Shown here: positions 1 to 7,832 of the stretch, in pieces
Numbering within the stretch: position 1 is the first letter of the stretch
Layout: every line of letters starts with the position of its first letter
Origin: Bacteroidota bacterium
GTDB lineage: Bacteria; Bacteroidota; Bacteroidia; Chitinophagales; Saprospiraceae
DNA: 47,154 nucleotides
NCBI GenBank assembly: GCA_029567325.1
Contig: JAKQLF010000098.1
Location: 1 to 47,154, forward strand
Direction: 5' to 3'
Translations under genes and position numbers: made by a program
The notes under the pieces: generated by a model
Databases searched by the model: none
Seen by the model: only the letters and a program-made list of their open reading frames with translations
Told to the model about the DNA's origin: nothing

Positions 1-250
1 AATGGCTCCTGCGTCGCCAGCCTTGACAGATTCTACACAAAGAATGATTGGCGTTTACAAGTTGAAGCATCCGAACTCTATCCTGGCTGTTCAATGAAAT
101 ATTTTTTAACTCAGACACACTTTAATGAACTATCCCTTTGAGGAACAAAAACTGAAGTGAGTAACATCTTACGTTTCACATCTTACATTTCACATTCTCA
201 ACGCCCAATAATTACCACAGGCTAATGAATGCCCATTCTTTGGACCCCGA

Positions 251-412
251 TAGAAAGATGCAAACCTTTTCTCTACGGTTGGTTCCATTTATATTTTCGT
301 ACCTACCACCATTAATCATTCACCATTTACACCCTACAATAAACATTTCGTTTGGGAAGGCAGTCCTTCCTAATAGAAAGGGGCAAGCCCTTTCTCTACA
401 GGTGGTTCCATT
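251..412 (+). repeat. Two copies of a dispersed palindromic element
   Basis: Copies lie at 251-289 and 374-412. They share TAGAAAG, a central palindrome, CTCTAC and GTTCCATT. In the second copy the core is AGAAAGGG-gcaag-CCCTTTCT, an 8-bp stem. The first copy has mismatches in the stem. A third copy lies at 28770-28807. No open frame is conserved, so this looks like a small non-coding dispersed repeat. Confidence 0.7.
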
Positions 413-414
413 TT

Positions 415-545
415 ACATCTCACTATTTACCATTCACCATTCACTATTTACTATCAACATCTCACATTTCACATCTCACATTTCACATCTCACATTTCAC
501 ATTTCACATCTCACATTTCACATCTCACATCTCACATCTCCAAAC
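415..545. repeat. Low-complexity CTCACAT/TTCACAT tract
   Basis: Irregular tandem words of 7 to 10 bases (CATCTCACAT, CATTTCACAT, CATTCACCATTCAC) fill the interval up to the 3' end of the neighbouring gene. The same words occur at 28712-28730. It has no coding potential of its own. Confidence 0.8.
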
Positions 546-546
546 A

Positions 547-2673
547 TTACAAAGCATACGCTACATAATATCCAGAAGACCGCTGCCCAATTTTTCCTCC
601 TCCGGCTGCCGTGACAATAAACTGTTTGCCATTTTTACTGAATGTTGCAGGCGTAGAAAATCCAGGAGCAGGGAGTTTGGCGCTCCATAATTCTTTGCCG
701 GTTGACTTATCGAATGCCCGGATCTTGCTATCTGTGGTTGCGGCAATAAAAATGAGGTTGCCAGCCGTAACGATTGGTCCACCATAATTTTCTGTTCCCG
801 TTTGCGCTACTCCAGCTATTTTAATGCTGTCCACATTTCCAAGTGTCACTTGCCATTTGATTTCACCCAAATTGAGGTCAATGGCGGATAATTGGCCCCA
901 AGGAGGATTGATTGCGGCGAGGCCATCAGGAGCTACAAACCTCTTATAACCTCCGAAAGTATAGGGATATGGCCAGGTTGCAGCAACGTCTTTGTTATTA
1001 TCTTTCTCCTCTGTTTGCAATAAATAAGCAGAAAGCGCATTCAAAGCATTTTCAGATAAAGTTCCAAAGGAGGGCATCACGCCTTTGCCATTTTTCAAAG
1101 TTTTTATCAATTGAGGTTTGTCAATTCGGTCCTTCAAATTGACCAAACTAGGAACATTACCATATAAATTACTGCCTTCTAGGTTGGCACCATGACAGGA
1201 AATACACGCAGCATTGTACACATTTTTACCAATGGTGGCCATATCTTCCTGCTGCCCTTTTATGACTTTATTCATCGTCATGATCCAGGGCATTTCACTG
1301 GAATTGATATACATGATGCCATCTGGATCAGCTGCTGCTCCACCCCATTCACCACCACCATCAAAACCAGGGAATAAAAGTGTTCCCTCTTCAGAAGGTG
1401 GTTGGAATTGATTGCCTTTTTGGATTTGAGCCAGTTTATCAATAGCAAACTGTCTCGCCTCCTGGCTGCGAATAGGTAAGTCTTTTTCTGTGATTTCGTG
1501 TCGGGCAAACGGTCTCGGTTTGGAGGGAACAGGCTGAGTGGGCCAGGTCTTTTCTCCTTCTAAAGTGCTTTGAGGCACAGGAACTTCATTGACTTCAAAT
1601 AAAGGCTCACCCGTTTCTCTGTTGAATAAAAATACGTAAGAAGACTTTGTAATTTGTGCAACCGCGTCGATTTTTTTACCATTGTGGGTTACTGTCACCA
1701 AATTGGGTGGAGCCGGATTGTCGCGGTCCCAAACGTCATGATGAACGGTTTGATAATGCCATATTTTTTTGCCTGTGTTCGCATCCAAGGCAATGACGCA
1801 GTTGGAAAATAAATTTTGTCCTTCCCGATCACCACCATAAAAGTCAAATGAAGCAGAACCCGTAGGCACAAAAACCATCCCCCTCTTTTCGTCCAATGAC
1901 ATACCACTCCAAGCATTGGCACCGCCACTTTTGATGTAAGCATCTTTGGGCCAAGTATCATAACCTTCTTCGCCCGGATGAGGTATGGTGTGGAAAATCC
2001 ATTTTTGAACACCAGTTCGAGCATCATAAGCGCGTATGTGACCAGGTACATGCCCAATGGATTCCGATACCCGCGATCCTACTATGAATAAATCTTTATA
2101 AATCACACCAGGAGAATTGCTTACGATGAATAAACTATCTACATTTCTGTCTAGTCCTTTGTGTAAATCTACTTTCCCACCATCTCCAAAAGTTTCTACG
2201 AGTTTACCAGTTTTGGCATTGACAGCATAGATAAATGCACCTGAAGTATAAATGATGCACATTTGATCACCAGCTCCATAAACAGTGAGCCCTCTATTGG
2301 CACCTTGACCAGATTCATCACTGATGAGTGGATGAAATTTCCAAAGTTCTTTCCCAGTGACGCCATCGAGTGCAAATAGTTTGAGTGCAGGATTAGTACC
2401 ATAAATAATTCCATCAATGATGAGGGGATTACATTGGATTTGAGTTTTGCCCGTGGTGTCTGAATCGCCACTATCATATCTCCAGACCTCTTTGAGTCGG
2501 GTCACGTTGGAGGTATTGATTTGATCTAAATCGCTGTACTGGTTTCTATCATTGCCACCTTGATAGCCAGACCAGTCAGCATCAGGAGTAGCTTTTTCCC
2601 TATCGGAACAAGAAGTAATGAAAATGAAGGAAAATAAAAAATAGAGAAAAATATGTTTGGTGGCTTTATTCAT
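547..2673 (-). CDS. PQQ-dependent dehydrogenase (quinoprotein) with fused cytochrome c, lipoprotein
   Basis: This 708-residue protein begins with a hydrophobic signal ending in a lipobox-like ITSC, so it is probably a lipoprotein facing the periplasm or outer surface. The body has the eight-bladed quinoprotein propeller signature, with repeated 'D..TGK..W' blades such as VTGKELWKFHP, NTGKKIWHYQ and STGKELWSAKL, plus a WDRDNP segment typical of the PQQ glucose/alcohol dehydrogenase family. A class I cytochrome c domain is inserted before the last blades: C490-x-x-C493-H494 with a likely axial Met in GVMPSFG. Expected role: oxidation of a sugar or alcohol, with electrons passed through the heme to the respiratory chain. 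The substrate cannot be read from sequence. ATG start, no Shine-Dalgarno. No PQQ biosynthesis gene lies in the window. Confidence 0.9.
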   Translation of the reverse strand: MNKATKHIFLYFLFSFIFITSCSDREKATPDADWSGYQGGNDRNQYSDLDQINTSNVTRLKEVWRYDSGDSDTTGKTQIQCNPLIIDGIIYGTNPALKLFALDGVTGKELWKFHPLISDESGQGANRGLTVYGAGDQMCIIYTSGAFIYAVNAKTGKLVETFGDGGKVDLHKGLDRNVDSLFIVSNSPGVIYKDLFIVGSRVSESIGHVPGHIRAYDARTGVQKWIFHTIPHPGEEGYDTWPKDAYIKSGGANAWSGMSLDEKRGMVFVPTGSASFDFYGGDREGQNLFSNCVIALDANTGKKIWHYQTVHHDVWDRDNPAPPNLVTVTHNGKKIDAVAQITKSSYVFLFNRETGEPLFEVNEVPVPQSTLEGEKTWPTQPVPSKPRPFARHEITEKDLPIRSQEARQFAIDKLAQIQKGNQFQPPSEEGTLLFPGFDGGGEWGGAAADPDGIMYINSSEMPWIMTMNKVIKGQQEDMATIGKNVYNAACISCHGANLEGSNLYGNVPSLVNLKDRIDKPQLIKTLKNGKGVMPSFGTLSENALNALSAYLLQTEEKDNNKDVAATWPYPYTFGGYKRFVAPDGLAAINPPWGQLSAIDLNLGEIKWQVTLGNVDSIKIAGVAQTGTENYGGPIVTAGNLIFIAATTDSKIRAFDKSTGKELWSAKLPAPGFSTPATFSKNGKQFIVTAAGGGKIGQRSSGYYVAYAL

Positions 2674-2988
2674 AATCTTGAATGGTAAACTTTAGTAAAT
2701 CAAGACTGAAAATAGGTATTGAAATTGAATTTAATAACAATATTCAAAAAATACCTTTTGGAAATGAAATCAGCTCTTAATATTCATTTAATAGTTCAAG
2801 CAAAGATCTAACTTTTTTCAATTAGTGCTCTTGACCTTATTTTGCAAATTGGTTCTTGTAAATACTCATTCTTTTTGTTTTGTATATCTTTTTTTACCCG
2901 TCCAGAGATCAGCTATTTTTAATTGTCTACCCAATCGGGTATTCTACAGATTTGAAGTGCTGTTTACTTTTGCAAAAAAGTTATTCTC
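2674..2988. other. Divergent intergenic region
   Basis: This AT-rich spacer separates the divergent PQQ dehydrogenase and esterase-like genes. The only recognisable element is the -7 box at 2965-2972 serving the plus-strand gene. No matching box was found for the minus-strand gene, and no open frame is worth calling. Confidence 0.6.
2965..2972 (+). promoter_or_regulatory. Bacteroidota -7 promoter box (TACTTTTG)
   Basis: Exact match to TAnnTTTG, 16 bases before the ATG at 2989. No well-spaced -33 TTG is visible, so this rests on the -7 box alone. Confidence 0.5.
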
Positions 2989-4185
2989 ATGAGACCAATC
3001 TTAATTAAATCAGTCATTTTGTCTATTATCTTTTCAGCATCTACGATGTCCTCATTAAAAGCATTCCAAGCTACAGGAAAAATTAGAAAAACAACAACAG
3101 TTGATGAGGTAGTGAGAGAATATTATTTGCACATCCCCAGCCAATATGATGGCACGGTCAAAGTACCATTAGTATTTATGTTACACGGCACAAGCGGTGA
3201 TGGAGAAAAATTCTATGATGCTCATGGCTGGAAAGAAGTTGCAGAAAGAGAGAATTTTATTGCAGTTTTTCCATCTTCTGGGCGCTATAAGATTATATCA
3301 GATAATGAAATACAAACCACCACTAAATGGAATACTCAGCCAGATGCTGACTGGACTTTTACTGAACCCGCAAAAGCCCTCGATGATTTTAAGTTTTTAA
3401 GAAAAGTTATTGAGGAAGTCAAGGCTAGCTTTAATATAAATTCCAAACGAATATACCTAAATGGCTTCCCAAACGGTGGGCAAATGGCAGCCAAATGTGC
3501 AGTGGAAATGAGTGATGTTTTAGCAGCAGTAGTGGAGAATGCTTCAGCATTTTATCTTGATACCACCTACATACCAAAAAGAAAACTTCCTGTGTTGTTT
3601 CAAGTCGGAAATATGGATTACGGGCCTGGAAATGAGGGTCCAGAAGTACCCTTACAATACCTTGATAGCTTGCTTAGTACTCCAAATATCTCTTATTTAA
3701 ATGGTAAACACTTTCGTATAGCTCAAAACCATGTCCGGAATTTTGAATTACAGGATAACTTTGTTATCCAAGGGGATACAAACACAGCAGTTGTAGCAAC
3801 TTATCAACCACTTCACCCTGGACCAGGTACAGGTTATGAGTTCAAATTTGTGATGGTCAAAAGCTTGGCCCACCAATATCCAAATGGAAACAATCACCCC
3901 TTCGATGCTCCCAATATTCATTGGAAATGGATGCAACAATATGAGTTGGAAGAAGCTGTAGCGGTTACAGAAATACCTCATAAAAATTTATTATCTATTT
4001 ACCCCAATCCAGTATCATATCAATTTCATATTGATGGGTATAATGGCAACTATGAATTATATGATGATAAAATAAATCTAGTCAAAGAGGGTAAAGGAAA
4101 TCAAGTGGAAGTCCAAGGTATACCCAATGGTATTTATTTTTTAAAGACAGAAATTGGAATAGCGAAAGTTTTTGTACTAAGGTAA
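2989..4185 (+). CDS. PHB depolymerase/feruloyl esterase-like alpha/beta hydrolase, T9SS cargo, nucleophile replaced
   Basis: A 398-residue exported protein with a signal peptide at residues 1-25. Residues 45-310 resemble the LpqC / poly(3-hydroxybutyrate) depolymerase esterase family: oxyanion segment VFMLHGTSGDG (63-72), the nucleophile elbow, a GNMD segment for the acid, and a late AHQYPNG segment for the His. The elbow normally reads G-x-S-x-G-G; here it is G159-F-P161-N-G-G, encoded by CCA, one transition from a TCA serine codon. The protein as read should therefore lack normal esterase activity. Residues 335-398 form a type A T9SS sorting domain (LSIYPNP ... NGIYFL), so it is predicted to reach the cell surface. 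It stands alone, with its own -7 box. Confidence 0.85.
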   Translation: MRPILIKSVILSIIFSASTMSSLKAFQATGKIRKTTTVDEVVREYYLHIPSQYDGTVKVPLVFMLHGTSGDGEKFYDAHGWKEVAERENFIAVFPSSGRYKIISDNEIQTTTKWNTQPDADWTFTEPAKALDDFKFLRKVIEEVKASFNINSKRIYLNGFPNGGQMAAKCAVEMSDVLAAVVENASAFYLDTTYIPKRKLPVLFQVGNMDYGPGNEGPEVPLQYLDSLLSTPNISYLNGKHFRIAQNHVRNFELQDNFVIQGDTNTAVVATYQPLHPGPGTGYEFKFVMVKSLAHQYPNGNNHPFDAPNIHWKWMQQYELEEAVAVTEIPHKNLLSIYPNPVSYQFHIDGYNGNYELYDDKINLVKEGKGNQVEVQGIPNGIYFLKTEIGIAKVFVLR

Positions 4186-4233
4186 TTTCATTGCTAGCTT
4201 TATAGAGTTAATTAATCTTGTTTTTCTATTCAT

Positions 4234-5715
4234 GTGGAATACTTTATACGATTGCGAAAATCAATTATTTTTACAACTAAATTTATATCACTGAGGCACA
4301 CCAAAATTATATTAACCCTTTTCATATTCCTTTGCCATTTAGTATTTGGAAATATCAATAATTCTCAAAGCAATAAATTTCAAGACTATAAACTAATATC
4401 AGAAATTATTTCGAATGGTATTGATCTTGCCTTTGACGATAAAATTGAAGAGGGACTTTTGGCATTTGATAAAGCGTTGGCTTTAGCAAAGCTGAAAAAT
4501 TATGAAGAACTCATACCTATCATTGTCTTATCCAAAAGTCGGCTTTTTGCAATAGAGGATAGAAATGAAGAAGGACTTCAAGCATTATTATCCATAAAAA
4601 AATATTTTGAAACGGACCCACAAAGACCCTATGCAGGAGACTATTTTGAATATGTGGGACACACTTATTTGAAGATGGATCAAATGGAAAGGGCAATCTA
4701 CTTTCTCAAAAAATCTGAGCAATACAGATTGATCCACGAACCGGGTAAAAACTGGAGAACATATAATGGTTTGGCAGAAATCTATGACCGCCTCGGTCAA
4801 GATCAGGTATCAAGAGAGTATTTAGAAAAGTCTAAGAAGCTTTCAAAAATACAGAATACAAAAAAGATGCTCGGCGAAATAAAAAATGATCTAGCATTTA
4901 ATGAGCGAGAAGGTACAATCGCAATATTGAGCAGTGAGAATATAGCAACTAAATCTGCCTTGAACCGATCGCGAAAACAAAATACCTTTTATTTGATCGT
5001 GACCATTTTATCCTCCATTATCGCTGGTTTGTTATATTTTCTTTTGATCCAAAGAAATCGATTAAATAAGGAAATAGTCTCAAAAAATGAAGTCATCTCA
5101 AAAAATCTAGAAGAAAAGGAATATCTCGTCAAAGAAATCCATCACCGAGTCAAAAACAATCTTCAGGTTATTTCTAGTTTGCTCAGCCTTCAATCACGAA
5201 CCCTTGAAGATCAGTATGCAAAAGATGCATTGCAAGAAAGTCAAAGTCGGGTATTATCTATTTCACTTATCCATCAAAATCTATACAAACAAGATGAAAC
5301 TTCGATGTTGGATTTAAAAGTGTATCTAAGCAATTTAAGCCAACAACTATTCAATACATACAATCTTGATCATGATCGGATCAAACTGAAATTAGAAATA
5401 GATGAAGTACAAATAGATGTCACTCATTTGGTACCTCTTGGACTTATCGTAAATGAACTTATTACCAATTCGATTAAATATGCCTTTACCGACAGACCTC
5501 ATGGTACAATAAAAGTTTCTTGTAAATTAATAGATAATTTACTCAGGCTTAATGTCGAAGACGATGGTATTGGCAATACACCGATTCTTCATACAGATGG
5601 TTTTGGAAATCGCATGATTGATGTTCTAGCCAAGAGAATTGATGCCAAAATCATTAAAAATAATAATAATGGCACTAGTGTAGATATTATCATGCCTTAC
5701 TATAATAAGAGTTAA
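4234..5715 (+). CDS. Sensor histidine kinase, HisKA_2 type, with TPR-like N-terminal region
   Basis: 493 residues from a GTG start. The ATG two bases upstream is out of frame, and no in-frame ATG precedes the N-terminal hydrophobic segment. Layout: hydrophobic signal or membrane segment at about 22-38; helical TPR-like repeats at about 50-230; transmembrane helix at about 252-272; short coiled linker; HisKA_2 dimerisation box around EIHHRVKNNLQ (phospho-acceptor most likely H304, preceding Arg); then a HATPase_c domain with NELITNSIKYAF as N-box and DDGIG as G1 box. The TPR region probably lies outside the inner membrane and senses an unknown signal. It is followed after 4 bases by a micro-ORF and then the response regulator, so one transcript is likely. 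Confidence 0.9.
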   Translation: MEYFIRLRKSIIFTTKFISLRHTKIILTLFIFLCHLVFGNINNSQSNKFQDYKLISEIISNGIDLAFDDKIEEGLLAFDKALALAKLKNYEELIPIIVLSKSRLFAIEDRNEEGLQALLSIKKYFETDPQRPYAGDYFEYVGHTYLKMDQMERAIYFLKKSEQYRLIHEPGKNWRTYNGLAEIYDRLGQDQVSREYLEKSKKLSKIQNTKKMLGEIKNDLAFNEREGTIAILSSENIATKSALNRSRKQNTFYLIVTILSSIIAGLLYFLLIQRNRLNKEIVSKNEVISKNLEEKEYLVKEIHHRVKNNLQVISSLLSLQSRTLEDQYAKDALQESQSRVLSISLIHQNLYKQDETSMLDLKVYLSNLSQQLFNTYNLDHDRIKLKLEIDEVQIDVTHLVPLGLIVNELITNSIKYAFTDRPHGTIKVSCKLIDNLLRLNVEDDGIGNTPILHTDGFGNRMIDVLAKRIDAKIIKNNNNGTSVDIIMPYYNKS

Positions 5716-5719
5716 TAAG

Positions 5720-5899
5720 ATGGATTTTAAAGAGTGCCAGCAATTAATTAATACGCAAATAGAAATATGGTCAGCTTTGGAAGAGGTAATTTCTTCTTAC
5801 ATAAATGATGAAGTTAATAAAGAAAGGGAAGGTGGAAATTTCCAAAATATGATGATTAAAAATTCTCAAAACATTAAAAATGGAGAGAGAGATAAATAA
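5720..5899 (+). CDS. 59-residue micro-ORF between sensor kinase and response regulator
   Basis: This ATG-started frame begins 4 bases after the kinase stop and ends 20 bases inside the response regulator gene, whose ATG is at 5880. The tight packing suggests translational coupling of all three. The protein starts MDFKECQQLINTQ, is charged, Asn/Lys/Glu-rich and has no signal peptide or cysteine pair. I recognise no family. An amphipathic helix at residues 5-35 is plausible. It could be a small modulator of the two-component pair or merely a coupling frame. Coding status rests on the spacing and the uninterrupted frame. Confidence 0.5.
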   Translation: MDFKECQQLINTQIEIWSALEEVISSYINDEVNKEREGGNFQNMMIKNSQNIKNGERDK

Positions 5900-6503
5900 G
5901 GTGAGCATTGTCATAGTGGAAGATGAAGCATTGATAGCAGAAGATATCAAAGAAATTTGCGAGGAAGCAGGTTATGAGGTGGTGTCTGTTTGTTATCGTG
6001 CTGGCCAAGCTTTGCACATCCTCGAAAGTCAAGATTATGACATGGTATTACTTGACATAAACCTTGAAGACGAATTGTCGGGTATAGATCTTGCCAACTT
6101 TATTATGCAGAAAAAAATTAAAACACCTTATATCTTCCTTACTTCATATTCAGATGCAATCACCCTGAATGCCGTAAAAGCAGTGCATCCGATGGGTTAT
6201 GTGGTAAAACCTTTTACTAAAGAACAACTCCTGTCTACTATAGAAATATCTCTGTTTAATTATTCCAGATATAGTTTAGTAAAAGGATTCAACAAATTTG
6301 AGTTAGAATCCAGATATGGTATAGAAATTACTTCTCGAGAGATGGAAATCTTAGGTCTCATTGCAGAAGGTAAAAACAACAATCAGATAGCCGACAAAAC
6401 ACAATTGTCCATCAATACTATCAAATTTCATATCAAAAATATTTACGATAAACTTCATGTAAGTAGCCGATCGCAGTTGTTTGTTGCGCTAGGAAAAGTA
6501 TAA
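5880..6503 (+). CDS. LuxR/NarL-family response regulator
   Basis: 207 residues. The receiver domain at residues 8-125 has the acidic pair E14/D15, phospho-acceptor D59 in VLLDINL, the Thr/Ser switch in FLTSYSD and the conserved Lys in VVKPF. After a linker, residues 145-207 form a LuxR helix-turn-helix: ITSREMEILGLIAEG followed by NQIADKTQLSINTIKFHIKNIYDKL. It is the expected partner of the HisKA_2 kinase just upstream, which should phosphorylate D59. Its targets are unknown. The start overlaps the micro-ORF by 20 bases. Confidence 0.93.
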   Translation: MEREINKVSIVIVEDEALIAEDIKEICEEAGYEVVSVCYRAGQALHILESQDYDMVLLDINLEDELSGIDLANFIMQKKIKTPYIFLTSYSDAITLNAVKAVHPMGYVVKPFTKEQLLSTIEISLFNYSRYSLVKGFNKFELESRYGIEITSREMEILGLIAEGKNNNQIADKTQLSINTIKFHIKNIYDKLHVSSRSQLFVALGKV

Positions 6504-6544
6504 AAGTGACAACTTAGTTTGGATTGATTTTTCAAAAAGGACAC

Positions 6545-6561
6545 TTTTCAAATTTTGAAAA
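6545..6561. repeat. Short palindrome TTTTCAA-att-TTGAAAA
   Basis: A 7-bp inverted repeat with a 3-base centre lies downstream of the response regulator and upstream of the next promoter. It lacks a U-tract, so it is not a convincing terminator. It could be a binding site or chance in AT-rich DNA. Confidence 0.35.
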
Positions 6562-6653
6562 TTTATGGTTTAAACTTGTTTTCTCAGGTAAGGATCAGAA
6601 AAATAACCAGGTTGGCGGTAGGAGGCAATAAGCCTTAAATCAAGTCTCCTAAA

Positions 6654-6680
6654 TTGATATCATTTTATTTTTTACTTTTG
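6654..6680 (+). promoter_or_regulatory. Promoter: TTG (-33) and TACTTTTG (-7)
   Basis: TTG at 6654-6656 and TACTTTTG at 6673-6680 are separated by 16 bases, close to the Bacteroidota primary promoter pattern. Transcription would start near 6687. This excludes the TTG as a start codon and supports the GTG at 6711. Confidence 0.55.
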
Positions 6681-6710
6681 CATGGCCATTTAAAACAAGG
6701 CTTTAATTCA

Positions 6711-7697
6711 GTGTTAGAATTTTTCAGGAAAAATTTGTTCATAAACAGCTTATTGTTGTTACCTTTTTGTTTGCTCATCAGGATCAAAGGGGTCATTAAG
6801 CCTATTCCATACAATTTTGTATCAGAAAGAGAAAGTTCCATTTTCAACAACCTGATGGAACTAGTTTCTTCAAATTGGGTGCAAGGGTTATTGGCGAGTT
6901 TGATAGTTTATATGCAAGCGCTGATTATCAACAGATTGTGTATCAAACATCGCGTTGCAAAAGAAATGACTTTGATTCCAGGATTGGTGTACATCACCAT
7001 CTCTGCGGTGATTCCTGATTTACTGTCTTTGAGTCCAATGTTGATAGGTAGTACTTTCATCATCATTGCAGTCCACCTTTTGTTCAATACATACAATAGT
7101 GTCGCTGCTGCGTCAGATATTTTTTCAGCTGGATTTTTAATCGGATTGGCCGGCGTTTTTTACTTTCCATATTACTACTTTTTTATTGTAAGCTTCATTG
7201 CTTTGATCATTTTGAAGTCATTCACATTTAAGGAAAGAATACAACATTCGGTCGCATGGGTGATTCCTACCCTCTTACTTTGGGTTTGGGAATTTTTCAA
7301 TAATGAACCATTGAGGGTCATACCAGATTTTTTCTGGGAGAATTTTGGTGTAAATCAGGTTTTGTTTATCCAAGACATCAAAAGTTTGATCATCAGTGTT
7401 TTGATCGGAATTCTAGTCCTGATTTTTTTGGTTAATTTTTCCAATTATACCAAGCAAAAAGTGACTTCCACACAAAAAAAGATTTCTATCCTTTATTGGG
7501 TAATGGCTTATTCTGGACTGGTTTTGTTGATGATCGAACATTTGCAATACAGTCATATCTTCAGTTTCTTATTTCCAGCAGCCATATTTACAACGCTTTC
7601 ACTCCTCAATTTTAAAAACAAAATTGTAGCCGAAATCATCTTTTTGGTACTTTTGATTGTCGTTGTCATCGTGCAATTTGACCTCATCCAGCTTTAA
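6711..7697 (+). CDS. Polytopic membrane protein, DUF6427-like
   Basis: From the GTG at 6711 this is 328 residues, beginning MLEFFRKNLFINSLLLLPF. That resembles the short 'FR.N' start of DUF6427-type membrane proteins in Bacteroidota, in front of about eight to ten hydrophobic helices. The frame stays open back to a TTG at 6654, but that TTG overlaps the predicted -33 element. Function is unknown. No catalytic motif is visible, the loops are short and the protein is probably in the inner membrane. It lies upstream of purL but is separated from it by a hairpin and a separate promoter. Confidence 0.7.
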   Translation: MLEFFRKNLFINSLLLLPFCLLIRIKGVIKPIPYNFVSERESSIFNNLMELVSSNWVQGLLASLIVYMQALIINRLCIKHRVAKEMTLIPGLVYITISAVIPDLLSLSPMLIGSTFIIIAVHLLFNTYNSVAAASDIFSAGFLIGLAGVFYFPYYYFFIVSFIALIILKSFTFKERIQHSVAWVIPTLLLWVWEFFNNEPLRVIPDFFWENFGVNQVLFIQDIKSLIISVLIGILVLIFLVNFSNYTKQKVTSTQKKISILYWVMAYSGLVLLMIEHLQYSHIFSFLFPAAIFTTLSLLNFKNKIVAEIIFLVLLIVVVIVQFDLIQL

Positions 7698-7713
7698 TAT
7701 TTTTTGAATAAGG

Positions 7714-7733
7714 AAGTCATTACTGACTTTTTT
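7714..7733 (+). terminator. Weak rho-independent terminator
   Basis: AAGTCA (7714-7719) pairs with TGACTT (7724-7729) around a 4-base loop, and a run of T follows directly. The short AT-rich stem makes it weak, but it is well placed to end the membrane-protein transcript before purL. Confidence 0.45.
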
Positions 7734-7763
7734 CTGAATAAAGTTACTTCCACAACCTATGGA

Positions 7764-7818
7764 TTTGCGCAAGTTTCGGCTTAAAAAGTTACCTTTGCCC
7801 TTTCTTTTACAGGGCAAA
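7764..7818 (+). promoter_or_regulatory. purL promoter with an inverted repeat over the -7 box
   Basis: TTTG at 7764-7767 and TACCTTTG at 7790-7797 (spacing 22) fit the Bacteroidota promoter. An inverted repeat, TTTGCCC (7794-7800) and GGGCAAA (7812-7818), starts in the -7 box and spans the expected start site. A repressor bound there would block transcription. The regulator is unknown. Confidence 0.55.
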
Positions 7819-7832
7819 AATCAGGACAAATT

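Larger units (their letters stand above)
1..546. other. Intergenic/repeat region at window edge
   Basis: No gene can be called safely here. Two short plus-strand frames are open from the window edge, one ending at 141 and one at 97, and either could be the tail of a gene starting outside. From about 250 the DNA is made of short repeats. There are two copies of a 39-bp element (251-289 and 374-412), a GGAAGG/CCTTCC inverted repeat near 356-371, and a low-complexity tract of CTCACAT/TTCACAT words at about 415-545. Longer frames through the tract encode only Ile/Ser/His-rich low complexity and are not believed. The tract runs to the stop codon of the PQQ dehydrogenase. Confidence 0.6.

Noticed and set aside
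1-141. Open frame of 46 codons reaching the left window edge, with an ATG frame (2-97) overlapping it
   Set aside because: Two plus frames and one minus frame are all open over this short stretch and none matches a family I know, so no partial gene is called.
225-690. Plus-strand frames of 129 and 112 codons
   Set aside because: They consist of translated low-complexity CTCACAT repeats and overlap the end of a real gene on the other strand.
6654-6710. TTG start extending the DUF6427-like protein by 19 residues
   Set aside because: The TTG fits as -33 element of a promoter whose -7 box lies inside the extension; the GTG at 6711 gives a family-like N-terminus.
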